This document shows positions 49,616 to 60,068 of a stretch of DNA of 64,000 bases, piece after piece. Position 1 is the first letter of the stretch, and every line of letters begins with the position of its first letter. Under the pieces are notes generated by a model. The model did not search any database. It saw nothing but the letters and a program-made list of their open reading frames with translations, and was not told where the DNA came from. The stretch comes from Fremontodendron californicum (taxonomy: Eukaryota > Streptophyta > Magnoliopsida > Malvales > Malvaceae), in contig JAULJL010000004.1 in assembly GCA_030761205.1 (NCBI GenBank), positions 21,859,172-21,923,171 of the forward strand, given 5' to 3'. The position numbers were made by a program, and so were the translations under genes.

Positions 49616-50460
49616 GATACGAGTTGAGGCGACCGAATTTTCATTTCATGTATGACAATCTTCGTGGAGAAAATGCAGAGGCGGCTAATTGGCTTGATAG
49701 GATCCCCAAGGAGAAGTGGGCGCAGTCATATGATCAAGGAAGACGTTATGGCCATATGACAACCAACCTAGCTGAATCTATCAATTCGGTGTTGAAGGGA
49801 ACACGTCATCTTCCCATTACTGCTTTAGTGCAATCAACATATTATAGGTTGGCTGCACTTTTTGTTAAGATGGGGAACAAGCAAATTGCAATGATGGAGG
49901 GAGGGCACACATATTGTGAAACAGTCACACAAGCTATGCAAGAAAATCGCAGGAAAGCTAACTCCAACATTGTTCGTAATTTTACGCGAGCAAATCAATC
50001 TTTTCTGGTTGAAGAGTTAGTTGCTCCACAAGAGGGTGTTTCTGCAATGAAGTACAAAGTCAACCTCAGTGACACGTGGTTTGATTGTGGAAAGTTTCAA
50101 GCACAAAGGTTCCCTTGTTCACATGTAGTTGCTGCCTGTGCACATGTCCATGTAGATTGCATGCAATATGTGGACAAAGTCTATAGACTGGAAACTATAT
50201 TGAATGTTTATAGACATGAGTTCGAAGCTGTTGGAAATGAAGGTTACTGGCCTCAATATGATGGTCCAGAAGTGTGTCCCAATCAAGAAATGCGGAGAAA
50301 TCCACATGGTCGGCCAAAATCAAGTCGTATTCGTAATGAAATGGACCTCAGGGAGAAAGGCCAACCAAAACGTTGTGGATTATGCAGAAACAAAGGTCAT
50401 AACCGTCGAAATTGTCCGCATCGATTTGGCACATTGGGGGAGACTTCGCATCAACAATAA
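49616..50460 (+). pseudogene. MULE transposase, C-terminal part (SWIM-like zinc finger and zinc knuckle)
   Basis: The frame continues from the intron to a stop at 50458-50460. It contains the conserved region MTTNLAESINSVLKGTRHLP, then a SWIM-like segment (FDCGKFQAQRFPCSHVVAAC, about 50080-50140), and ends with a CCHC knuckle (CGLCRNKGHNRRNC, near 50370-50415). In the SWIM segment the usual CxC start is reduced to a single Cys. This exon has no stop or frameshift. Together with the N-terminal and central parts it would make a transposase of about 970 residues, but the present gene is split and frameshifted. Confidence 0.88.
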
Positions 50461-50521
50461 ATGAATTACATGTTTTTCTCAACTTATCATGTACTTTGGA
50501 TTATTATTGTACATATAAGGG

Positions 50522-51317
50522 AAAATGTAATGCAAGTTTTTTTGTTTGTTTTTTGTTTTTTGTTTTTATCTAATACAAATCAATTAACAAAATTTAAAAA
50601 AATTTGTTCATAAATTTTAAATAATAAAATATACCTTACGAATTTTTTTTTTTGAAAATTATAAAAAACTTATTTTAATTTAATTTATAAATTTTAAAAT
50701 TAAAAAACAAAACTTACAAATTTTTAAAATTAAAACAAAACTTACAAATAAAATTTTTGATATACAAATTTAAGAAGAAATATTATTTTGTTTTTTTAAT
50801 TTTTATAAGAAATTTTTTTTTCCATATTTAAATTTAATAAGAAATTTAATTTAATTTATAATTTTTAAATTTAAAAAATAAAATTTACAAATTAAAAAAA
50901 ATTAAAATTTGTTTATTAATTAAAAAAAAATTATACATGAAGGGAAATCGCCACCCCCCATGGCGATTTCCCTTCATCTTTTTTGCAAATTTGGTTAAAA
51001 ATACCAAGGGAAATCGCCATGGGGGGTGGCGATTTCCCTTGGTATTTTTAGCAAAATTTGCAAAAAATACCAAGGGAAATCGCCACCCCCCATGACGATT
51101 TCCCTTGGTATTTTTAGCCAAAATGAGTTTTTTGACGCTAGGAAATCGCCATGGGGGGTGGCGATTTCTCAGCTAGTATTAAAACCAGCGTATTTTGCGA
51201 AATAATCTAAGGGTGGCGATTTCTCAGCTAGTATTAAAACCAGCGTATTTTGCGAAATAATCTAAAAGTAACGGTATTTTCGGAATTTTTTTTTTACTAT
51301 ATTTAAATAAAAAAACC
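50522..51317 (-). repeat. Right terminal inverted repeat of the MULE
   Basis: It is the inverted counterpart of 33272-33999, including four hairpin units at about 50935-50978, 50999-51047, 51067-51112 and 51137-51172. It is longer than the left copy mainly because a segment of about 54 bp (ggtggcgatttctcagctag and following) is present twice in tandem at about 51158-51265. Confidence 0.9.
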
Positions 51318-52166
51318 GATTTTCTTTATGGGGTTTTTTGGCATTTTATGTTAGTAAGATGAATGGGAAAATTATTTTTGTGGTTTTAGGCTTTTGAATG
51401 ACCGTAAAAAGAGTTTTATGGACAATTGGCTTTTGAAATTTTTGTTTTATATCTAGGACTCTTGGTGGCTTTTCTTCAAAATTTAGTTTGGGAAAAGTGA
51501 AGAACATATTTTGAGAAGTCTAAAAAAAGAGTTTTTTTTTTTTTGTGTGGAATTTGGAGACCAATTTTTGGGTTTGCTTTAATTTTTTGACGATCGGTTG
51601 TGTTTCTAGTATCATATTTCGGGTTTGAAGGTTTTTTGGGTTTCCTTTGAAGTTTTTAGTGACGAAATTTGGAAAAGTTGGTGTTTTCAATGACGAAATC
51701 AAGAAGGTTGAAGTTTTCGGTAATAAAAATTGGGTTTTAATGGTGGTTTCTGAGCTCGGTTAGTGTTTCTGATGGTTGTTTATTTGGTTTGTTGAGAGAA
51801 GCAAAAGAAAGAATACAAAGACGAGAGCGAAAGTAGAAGGAAATTAAGAAAAGAGAAAAAAAATTGTATGAGGATCCGTACGATGATCCACAATAAGTCT
51901 CGAGATCTGCGTAGTAGATTAGCGTGTTGAACTGTGGAGAGATCTGGCCTAGTCGCGAGGTCTGCTTCATTTGGGCTCTTCTAAGCCGACTATGTTTTAA
52001 AATTTTTATGTATTTTGTTTCTATTTTTCTTTTTTCTTTTTACTTTACTTCTTTATTTTATTTGTTTATTTAGAATTTATTATTTTTTGTTCAAACATAT
52101 TTAAATTTTCAGATTAGTTTTTAATAAACTTAGAAAATTTGTAAATAAAATTGAATGGGTTTAAAT

Positions 52167-52657
52167 TAAACATATTCAATGGTCGGATTACCCATAAAGT
52201 CTGAAGGCCTATCCGATATTTGAGAAGATTTGGATAAAAATATTAGGTTCGAAATACGAAATTAGAGAAAAAAAAATGAGGCCCATTTAAAAAAATGGGT
52301 CGGACATTGCCTCAAACAATCAAAGCTTGAGTCCGGCCTTGCCCGACTTATTTTTTATTTATATAATATATTATTAACTTATATCATATGAAAATAAATA
52401 ATAATATCATAGAGTAAACATTTAAAAATATATTAAGTTATCCATATTTTAGAACTTAATAAAAGAAAAAAGAAGAAGATAAATTTACTAAAAATTAAAT
52501 AAAAAATAATATATTTGTTTAAATTGTTTTAGAAAAAAATTAATATGGACGGGTTTGGACAGAATTGAGGCTCATATTTCAGGTCGAACATGGCTTAAAC
52601 AAGTTTATATGATGTTGATACTATACTTAAGTCCGGCCCGGTCCATGAACACCTCTA
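52167..52657. mobile_element. hAT-type MITE with 8-bp target-site duplication
   Basis: GTTTAAAT flanks the segment on both sides (52159-52166 and 52658-52665). The left end (taaacatattcaatgg) and the reverse complement of the right end (tagaggtgttcatgg) are imperfect inverted copies. TAGRGGTG-type ends with 8-bp duplications fit hAT elements. Length is 491 bp, with no coding. It lies in the outer Tat-type LTR. Confidence 0.75.
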
Positions 52658-53320
52658 GTTTAAATAGGTTCAAATACGATTATGTGTGTCAATAAATTGA
52701 GATATTTATAAATAAATTATAAAATTGATTTTCTTTTTGTATCATAGTGTTTTTCATGTATATTTAATTTTGTATTTTTGTGTACATAAAATTTATTTCT
52801 AAAATATAAAACTAAAAATATGTGTAGATTTTTTTTAAAAAAATTTAAAATTAATTTCTTTCATAAAATAATAAATCAATTTGACGATGAAACATCTTCA
52901 AAAGAACAAATGTATTTTTTGAATACCCTAAAGTAAGAAAAATTTTGGAATTCTTCCAAATTATTGAAAAAAAACCTAAATTTTTTTCAATAATTAAATA
53001 ATGAAATCTAATTAAATGAAGAATAAAAGACTTTTTAGTTAAGATCACTTTAGGATAATATGAGATTAATTAGGTACTATCTTTTGACGGGCGTTGTGGG
53101 GGTGCTAACACCTTCCTTATACGTAACTGACTCCCGAACTTAATTTTGTAACGTAGACCAAAACTTTCTCTTTTAAAGAGTCTTGGTCAAGCTTAAGATG
53201 TCTTTGAGAGGACCGATCCACTTAGATGACCAACTACACCTAGCATTAAAAAGAAAAAAAAAAAGATTGATGGTAACTTTTTTCTGAACGACAAATTTTC
53301 AAACTTACATGTTATGACCA

Positions 53321-55469
53321 TCAATCTTCATTTAAAATAGCTTTCTTATATTAGCTTCAAATGTGTTCAATTTTTTTTCAAACGTATAGTCTTTAATTCT
53401 TTATTGTATTAAGCATTATATTCTAAAAATAACATTTTCAAAAGTTCATTTGCATTGAAAAATTTTGATTGTTCTTTCAACATGTTTAAGATTTCATTTT
53501 AGTTAAATCAAATAATTTGTGGGATGAAACTTTTTTACATTTTTTTCATTATTAGATAGTATTTAATTTTTTTTTGTTCATTATTATTCAATTTATTTTT
53601 ATTATTTGGAAATTTAATTATTAATTGTGGATTGTACGTTAGACGTGTGAAACGAACCATGTTAGGTTAACCCAGCACGCTACAATGGAGGGCTCGACAT
53701 TATAGCATGACAAGACAACCCAGCACAATGCATTTAACAAGTTGTGCTCGCCCAACCCATCAAGGAAAAAGGTTTGGCCCATCATGTCCATTGCCCATGG
53801 GCTTCATGGGCTATGTCAACCCATTTCATATATATATATATTTTTTTTAAAAATATTTCTAAGATTTTTGTTTTTGAAATATTATCTACTCCATGATTTT
53901 AATCAATTTAACAAAAATTCTTTTATAAATGAGTTATAAGGACTTTATATTAGATTATTTATGCAGTAGAAATGTTGTTTTTTTTTATTAAAAAAAAAAA
54001 GTGAGAAAAGAAATTAATAAAAGTGTCCATTCGTGCTAGGTTGGCCCGTAATGCTTAAATGGATCAAACCAATTGGATACAAAACCCTTAACCCAGCCTG
54101 ACCTCTGCCCGACCTCTATCTTTAGGTTGTGACATTGAGTGGCTCATTATAAATTACACTATGTTTGGATTGAAATTAATAAATGTAAAAAAAAAAAAAA
54201 AAGAATTTTTAATGAAAGAAAAAATTGTTTTGGTAATTATTAAAATGAATAACACTCCGTTTAATTGGGAGAAAATAAAAGGGGTAAAGAAGGAAAAAGT
54301 ATTAATATGTGCCATTATTTATGATGAAAACACTTAATCTTAGCACCGTCTTGAATCAAAAGATGATTAAACAACAATATTGCCTCCAAGTTTGGGGCTT
54401 GACACCGAAAAATAACAGAATTACACTCCAACCAAATAGCTCACATTTGAAATACATTGCATAACAAAAATTATGTTTAAAACTCTCGCTAGCGTCCATA
54501 AGGACCAAACGCCAACCATTCAATTAGAGAGTCATCATCTAAAGCATTCAAATCAAAATTCATAGCAACAAATCACACTCTGATAACAAAAGAGCATTTA
54601 CTTTTTTATATATATACTTGAGGTGCTGAAGTTTAAAACTATAATCATTAAAATTAAATGTTTAATATAATTTTTTTTCCAATAAATTACATGATTATTT
54701 GTAGAAAAGGGCATTTATAATAAACAAATGATCAATAGACTCTTCCTGATTATGGCACAAAGGGGAACGAAGGTCACCTAGGCTCGATCACTCCTGACAG
54801 GCATACTTGAAAATCATTGTTTACGATCACTCTAAATCATTGAAAATCCCTCCTGACAGGCATACTTGAAAATCGCCAGGGTTTTTCTTTTGCTTCTCTC
54901 TTCCTCCTTTCTTCTTTGTGGCTCTCCTTTCTTAAAATCTAACCTCTCCACAGCCAAACCCAACCTTTATCCTACCCAAATCCTTCACTAACCTTATTCT
55001 TTCACTCAAATTAAAATCATTGTTTACGATCACTCTAAATCAACTCCCCAATTGACTCGAATAATAAAGTCCATAACTCTTAAAGGAGCGTGACTTGAGT
55101 AATACAGTTAATAACCCGGAGCAACGCATCTTGGAGGCAACACTTTTGAAATATCTTGGACAACATAGTTTGGAGCAGCGATTTAAATTGCGGTAGTGGT
55201 CACGTTTTCAATCGCATCGTGTTTATCACGTTTACGGACGTAACGAATGTTATTGCGGTTATTACAATCATCGCAGTCGTGAATTTTTTTTTCAATGTTG
55301 CACAATTAATTATAAAACATAATATTAATACTTATAATCATAAAATTTTATTTTTAATGATTTTTAGAATCATTTATGACACTCTATGATATTTTATTTA
55401 TATGAAAAAATTATTCATAATTTTTAATCTTTATAGTAAAATATTCATATTTAAAAAAGTATTTATTCT
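53321..55469. other. AT-rich non-coding stretch with degenerate repeats
   Basis: Positions 53640-54130 contain phrases (aacccagcacgc, cagcctgacctctgcccgac) typical of hAT-like short elements, without clear ends. Positions 54475-54330 on the minus strand read AIWLECNSVIFRCQAPNLEA after a stop, which weakly resembles the end of a LINE zf-RVT region. Two phrases (ctcctgacaggcatacttga at 54788 and 54850; catgtttacgatcac-like at 54815 and 55017) are locally duplicated. No gene is supported. Confidence 0.4.
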
Positions 55470-56979
55470 TGATAACTCGTATAATTATATAGTTTTTAGT
55501 TATGTTTTATTATTGTTTTGTGTCAAATACGAGTTATTATTGCTTAGTCTACTTGTGTTTATGATCTTTTATATTTTTATGTAATTTGGTGTTTTTCATG
55601 AGTTTCTTTGAGTGATTTCAGATTACTAGGTTAAATCAAGAATTAAGGGCAAATCTAATTCAGTTCCAGTTCCGACACCTTTTTCCATATCAGCTATATC
55701 TGGAGTTTCACTGAAGCAATAAGGCTGAAATTTTAACCGTGCAAAGTTAAGAGACATATCTATCTTTTTCATGTTTTACACTTCTTGAAACGGAGTCGTT
55801 TTCCCTACCGAAATCAACCATCAAGTTGGCTGATGTGCAATGATGTCTGTTCTGCACCGTTTTGGTATTTTGACCATATCTTCCGATCCACATGAGCAAA
55901 TGATCTGATTCCAACGGCTATGGATCAGTAACTGACAGGGGCATATTTTTCTAGAAGACCATTTGATCCGATCGAGCCTCCAACATTGACAAAATCGACC
56001 ATCAAGCTGGCTGATCAGAATTGTCATACAACATGACGAAAATTGTTAGAAAAATGCACCCACCTATTATACCTACCTTTGAAATTTATAAAGCTTGTCT
56101 CTTGTCATTTAGCTCTCCAAAATGTGTATAAATAGAGGGCCTTGGATGAGTATTAGGATACATTATACATTGGTAGGATATTAGCCATTGTAATAAAATT
56201 CTCTAAGTTTTCTTTTTCTTTCCTTTCTCTAGTTTTCTTTTTCTTTATTTACTTATGCTTCTTACATTTCTTTTCATTTTATTCATATCTAGTATGTGTT
56301 GCTAATCATATTGTTGAGGTGATGAGGTGAAACTCTTGGTAAATGCTAAGGTTAGTCTCTTAAACATGAGCTAAAATGAATCATCATTTATAAACACTAG
56401 TATATATAATATTTTCTTTTGGTTTAAATTCATACTTGCAAAGTAGAGATCTTGATTCATTATTGACAATGAAAATGGCACAGTAAATGCTTGGTTTCAT
56501 AACCTTGATTTGTTGTAGACATATACCTTGGCATAAGGAATGCTTGGACTCTTTTTATGAGTTTTGAGGACACCAAATGAATATAATATCATATGCTATG
56601 GACGTTGGACAATTTGGACTGAATTGCTAAACCTTCCGATTGGAACCTCCTTTATGTGTGGATTTCAATTGTGTAATAAAACAAGATTAATCTTAGCATA
56701 ACACCAAGAGTGGATTCTCTAACCTCAACATATTTTCTTATTGTTTTTTTTATATCTTGTTTAATTTCTTTTATATTTTGTTTATTTTGTTCTCTAATAT
56801 CTTGTTTATCTTATTTTGTTGTTGATTCCCTAATATCTTGTTTACTTTCTTTGTCTTATATATTTATAAACTTATACTTACTAATACGCTTCCCTGTGGT
56901 TCGACCTCGGACACCCGAGAATTTATTACTTGAACATAACCTGCACTTGGGTTTACAACTCTTAATTGAGTCTCCATCA
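55470..56979 (+). repeat. Left LTR of element B (about 1.51 kb)
   Basis: It starts TGATAACTCG and ends TCTCCATCA six bases before the primer-binding site. Its first 408 bp recur at 63593-64000. The 5-mer before it is attct; the partner duplication lies outside the window. A TATA box (56127) and an AATAAA (56192) are in positions expected for U3 and R. Confidence 0.93.
56127..56135 (+). promoter_or_regulatory. LTR promoter TATA box of element B
   Basis: TATAAATAG lies about 660 bp into the LTR. Transcription would start roughly 30 bp downstream, near 56160, and cover gag through LOG. An AATAAA at 56192-56197 could serve as the polyadenylation signal in the other LTR copy. Confidence 0.6.
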
Positions 56980-56985
56980 AGTTTT

Positions 56986-57003
56986 TGGCGCCGTTGCCGG
57001 GGA
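56986..57003 (+). other. Primer-binding site of element B (tRNA-Asp type)
   Basis: TGGCGCCGTTGCCGGGGA is complementary to the 3' end of plant tRNA-Asp including CCA, as known for many plant Ty3/gypsy elements. It starts six bases after the LTR end. Confidence 0.88.
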
Positions 57004-57251
57004 GGCAATACTAAGTATATAAGTTTATAAGTATATTTATTTTTATTGGCTGGTTATACCGCCTAATTTTCTATATATTTATATTTATATTGTATATTAA
57101 CTTTGTTTTATTTTTATTGGCTGGTTATACCGCCTAATCTGTATATTAACTTTGTTTTATGCTTGTTTGGCGACGTGATTTTAGATCTCGTCGTTTAGTT
57201 AGATTTTATTGTGAAACTTTTTCAGGTAATCTTTCTAATACAACTCCTAAC
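57004..57251 (+). other. Leader of element B with a 71-bp local duplication
   Basis: The phrase ttattggctggttataccgc starts at about 57043 and again at 57114, so a 71-bp stretch is present twice. The frame upstream of the gag Met is open from 57159, but its residues do not look like the gag family N-terminus. Confidence 0.6.
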
Positions 57252-58589
57252 ATGGCTGACAATGAAAGTGTTCATGCTGAAGATGAGAACAGACAAGTAC
57301 GCACCATGCGTGACTACTTGCAACCAACTCGAAGCTCATCACTCTCTTGTTTTATTTTTCCTCTCAATGCAAACAACTTTTGTTTTAAACTAGGTATGAT
57401 AGCTTTGCTTCCAAATTTCCATGGGTTAGAATCGGAAAGTGCTTACTCGTTTCTAAAAGACTTCGAAGATGTATGTGTCACCTTTAATGACCAACAATGT
57501 ACAAATGAAATTGTCAAGCTAAAATTATTTCCTTTTTCTTTAAAAGATAAAGCAAAAATTTGGCTTCATAATTTAAAACCAAGGTCAATTGGCACATGGC
57601 AAGAATTACAAACTGAGTTTCTAAAGAAATTTTTCCCAGCACATAAAACTACTGCTTTGAAAAGACAGATTCAAAATTTCAATCAAAATCAAAATGAAGC
57701 ATTTTTTCAGTGCTGGGAGCGTTTTAAAGATTTGTTAATTTCTTGTCCACATCATGGTTTTGAAAAATGGCGTCTTATTAGTTTCTTTTATGAAAGTTTA
57801 ACTCCCGAAACTAAACAATTTGTTGAAACAATGTGTAACGGTGAGTTTCTAGAAAAAGAACCTGAAGAAGCCTTTGACTACTTAGACCATTTGGCAGATA
57901 ACTCTCAAGCCTGGCACACAGATAATTCCTCTGAAAGTTTCAATAGATCTAATCTTGTTTCTAACAGAGGTAAATATCATTTTAGTCAAGAAGATGAGAT
58001 AAAAGCTAAAGTAGCTAATTTGGCTAGAAAGATTGAAGCCATAGAACTTAGAGAAGTAAAAGAAGTCAAAACGGTTAAAAATGAAGAAAGTTGTGGAATT
58101 TGTGAAATCATGGGACACCCCACTTCTGAATGTCCAAACATTCCCATTCTTAAAGAAGCGTTGCATGATCAAGTAAATTCCATAAACACATTTAAAAAGC
58201 CTTTTCCTTCTCCTTACTCTGAAACGTATGACCCTGAATGGAGAAATCATCCCAACTTCAGTTGGCGGAATAATAATCATGTTCAGGTACCACAATCTCA
58301 AAAGCCGGGCAACACTTTTTCCTATCAACCTTCACGTGTACAAACCTTGGAAGAGACATTGCAAGCATTCATGCAAACACAAGCAAATGTGTATAACCAA
58401 ACTTCACAGGACATCAATGAGATCAAAAACACCTTGTCCACATTGACAGCTTCATTACGCACTCAAGAAAAAGGTAAGTTTCCTGCTCAACCTCAGCCTA
58501 ACCTTCTACTCAATGTCTTGTTTCTTGCTCCAATGAAACTCAACAGGAAAATGCCAGTTCTATCACAACTCTTCGAAGTGGAAAGGTAA
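57252..58589 (+). CDS. gag: Athila-type gag polyprotein (445 aa, C-terminus altered by a frameshift)
   Basis: Gag forms the particle and binds element RNA. I chose the Met of MADNESVH (57252) because the family N-terminus starts with a short MADN-like stretch followed by RTMRDYLQPTR. The retrotransposon gag domain follows (about residues 70-210), with IALLPNFHGLESE, LKLFPFSLKDKAKIWL, FLKKFFPAHKTTALKRQI and CWERFKDLLISCPHHG. A CCHC knuckle (CGICEIMGHPTSEC) lies near 58094-58135, then YDPEWRNHPNFSW. Close to 58503, after KGKFPAQPQPN, the sequence expected next in this family lies in the frame used by the protease ORF, so one base appears to be missing. The 476-codon version starting at 57159 is less likely. 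No stop interrupts the main gag domain. Confidence 0.9.
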   Translation: MADNESVHAEDENRQVRTMRDYLQPTRSSSLSCFIFPLNANNFCFKLGMIALLPNFHGLESESAYSFLKDFEDVCVTFNDQQCTNEIVKLKLFPFSLKDKAKIWLHNLKPRSIGTWQELQTEFLKKFFPAHKTTALKRQIQNFNQNQNEAFFQCWERFKDLLISCPHHGFEKWRLISFFYESLTPETKQFVETMCNGEFLEKEPEEAFDYLDHLADNSQAWHTDNSSESFNRSNLVSNRGKYHFSQEDEIKAKVANLARKIEAIELREVKEVKTVKNEESCGICEIMGHPTSECPNIPILKEALHDQVNSINTFKKPFPSPYSETYDPEWRNHPNFSWRNNNHVQVPQSQKPGNTFSYQPSRVQTLEETLQAFMQTQANVYNQTSQDINEIKNTLSTLTASLRTQEKGKFPAQPQPNLLLNVLFLAPMKLNRKMPVLSQLFEVER

Positions 58590-59896
58590 TTGACAAAAAC
58601 ATTCCATCAAAAGACCAAGATCCTCCTTCCCCTCCGAAAAGTAATGGTAAGGATGATGGTAAGTCTGAACTTCTTAAAAATTTGGACAAAGAAAAAGGTA
58701 TGCATCCTGCTCCTTTTCCTCAAAGGTTGCAAACAATAAAGAATTTGAATCAAAATGCAGAAATTTATGAACTTTTCAAACAAGTTAAGATTAACATTCC
58801 TTTATTGGATGCAATCAAACAAGTTCCATCTTATGCTAAATTTTTGAAGGACATGTGCACAGTTAAAAGGAAACATAATGTACAAAAGAAAGCATTTCTG
58901 ACGGAAAGTGTGAGCTCAATCATTCAGCACCTTACTCCACCAAAATTCAAAGATCCTGGATGTCCAACAATCTCATGCATCATTGGAAACACTAGAATAG
59001 AACGTGCATTGCTTGATCTTGGTGCTAGTGTTAATATTTTGCCTTTTTCTGTTTATCAACAGTTAGGTTTAGGTGAACTCAAGGAAACACCTGTTACACT
59101 TCAACTAGCTGATCGTTCTGTAAAAATTCCTCGAGGGATAGTTGAAGATGTTTTGGTTCAAATTGATAATTTTTACTTCCCTGTTGATTTTATTGTTTTG
59201 GACACACATCCTGTTTCAAATCCAAATGTTCAAATTCCTGTTATATTAGGCCGTCCATTTCTTGCAACTTCTAATGCTCTGATAAATTGCAGGAATGGTA
59301 TGTTGAACATTTCTTTTGGAAATATGACTTTAGAATTAAATGTGTTCAACACTTGCAAGCAACCTGGTGATGATTCAGAAGTACATGAAGTGGATTTCAC
59401 TGAAGAACTTGTTCATAAACATCTCACCACTACCATATTCCATGATCCTTTAGAAGCTTATTTAATTGAATGTGAGTTTGATAATGCTTCAGAAATTTCA
59501 CACACTGATTCTTTGTTAAATTCTTTTCAGGTTAAGCATTGTTGGAAACAAAAACTTGAGGAACTCAGAAAAGATGCATATGAGAATTCTAAAATTCATA
59601 AAGAAAGAACTAAAGCCTTTCATGACAAGTTAATTTCAAGAAAAACATTTGATGTTGGGCAAAAAGTTCTACTTTATAATTCTAGACTTCACATATTTCC
59701 TGGTAAGTTGAGATCAAGATGGACTGGCCCATTTGTGGTTAAGCATGTGTATCATTATGGAGCAGTTGACATTGAGAATCCTCAAAATGGTAACGTATTC
59801 AAGGTAAATGGACAAAGACTCAAAATCTTTTTGGAAAATCATGTTACTCAAGAAGAGGTTGTTTTTCTTTCTAATCCTTGTTTTGAAAATAACTAG
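58510..59896 (+). CDS. Aspartic protease fused in frame to integrase C-terminus; reverse transcriptase and integrase core deleted
   Basis: The first Met is at 58682 (404 aa), but the reading is open and family-like from about 58510 (ITTLRSGKVIDKN near 58560), so it is probably made as a gag fusion. Counting from 58682, IPLLDAIKQVPSYAKFLKDM lies at residues 39-58, the protease motif LDLGASVN at 111-118 (Asp112 as the active residue), LADRSVKIPRGIVEDVLVQ at about 142-160 and ILGRPFLATSNALINCRNG at 188-206. From about residue 283 (59528) the sequence changes to the integrase C-terminal tail: ELRKDAYENSKIHKERTKAF, VGQKVLLYNSRL, FPGKLRSRWTGPF and FKVNGQRLK. Several hundred residues of polymerase and integrase core are missing, without loss of frame. 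Confidence 0.88.
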
Positions 59897-60024
59897 ATGT
59901 AAATATAATTTTTACTAATCTTCAAAAAAAAAATACATTTTTTTTAACCCCGGTTAAATGTCGGATAACGGTACTCCGTGATTATTTAAGTCGGTTCCAT
60001 CAGCTACCCACAAAACTGATATTG

Positions 60025-60033
60025 TATATAAAT
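60025..60033 (+). promoter_or_regulatory. TATA-like sequence upstream of the Cys-rich ORF
   Basis: TATATAAAT lies 36 bp before the ATG at 60069 and is followed by a pyrimidine-rich leader. It could be an internal promoter or chance in AT-rich DNA. Confidence 0.3.
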
Positions 60034-60068
60034 TTCTCTTTCAATTTCTTTTTCATTTTTTTTTCAAG

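Larger units (their letters stand above)
33272..51317 (+). mobile_element. Mutator-like element (MULE), autonomous type, interrupted by an LTR retrotransposon
   Basis: Long terminal inverted repeats lie at 33272-33999 and 50522-51317. Both outer ends read GGTTTTTTTATTTAAATATA on their own strand. A perfect 10-bp target duplication, GATTTTCTTT, flanks the element (33262-33271 and 51318-51327), fitting the 9-10 bp of MULEs. Inside is a MuDR-type transposase gene. A 12.5-kb Tat-type element is inserted in that gene; without it the MULE would be about 5.5 kb. A tandem array of nine 97-bp units precedes the transposase start. Confidence 0.93.
32515..53320 (+). repeat. Outer Tat/Ogre-type LTR (solo or remnant), split by a MULE
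   Basis: The left part (32515-33271) begins TGTAGACACC, like the minus-strand LTR start at 10747. The right part (51328 to about 53320) ends with the conserved Tat LTR 3' block: gcgttgtgggggtgctaac, cgtaactgactcccgaac, actacacctagcat and a final gttatgacca. With the MULE and the hAT MITE removed, the remainder is about 2.2 kb, the size of the other Tat-type LTR. No primer-binding site or gag follows on either side and I could not confirm a flanking duplication. It may be a solo LTR or one LTR of a truncated element. Confidence 0.6.
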
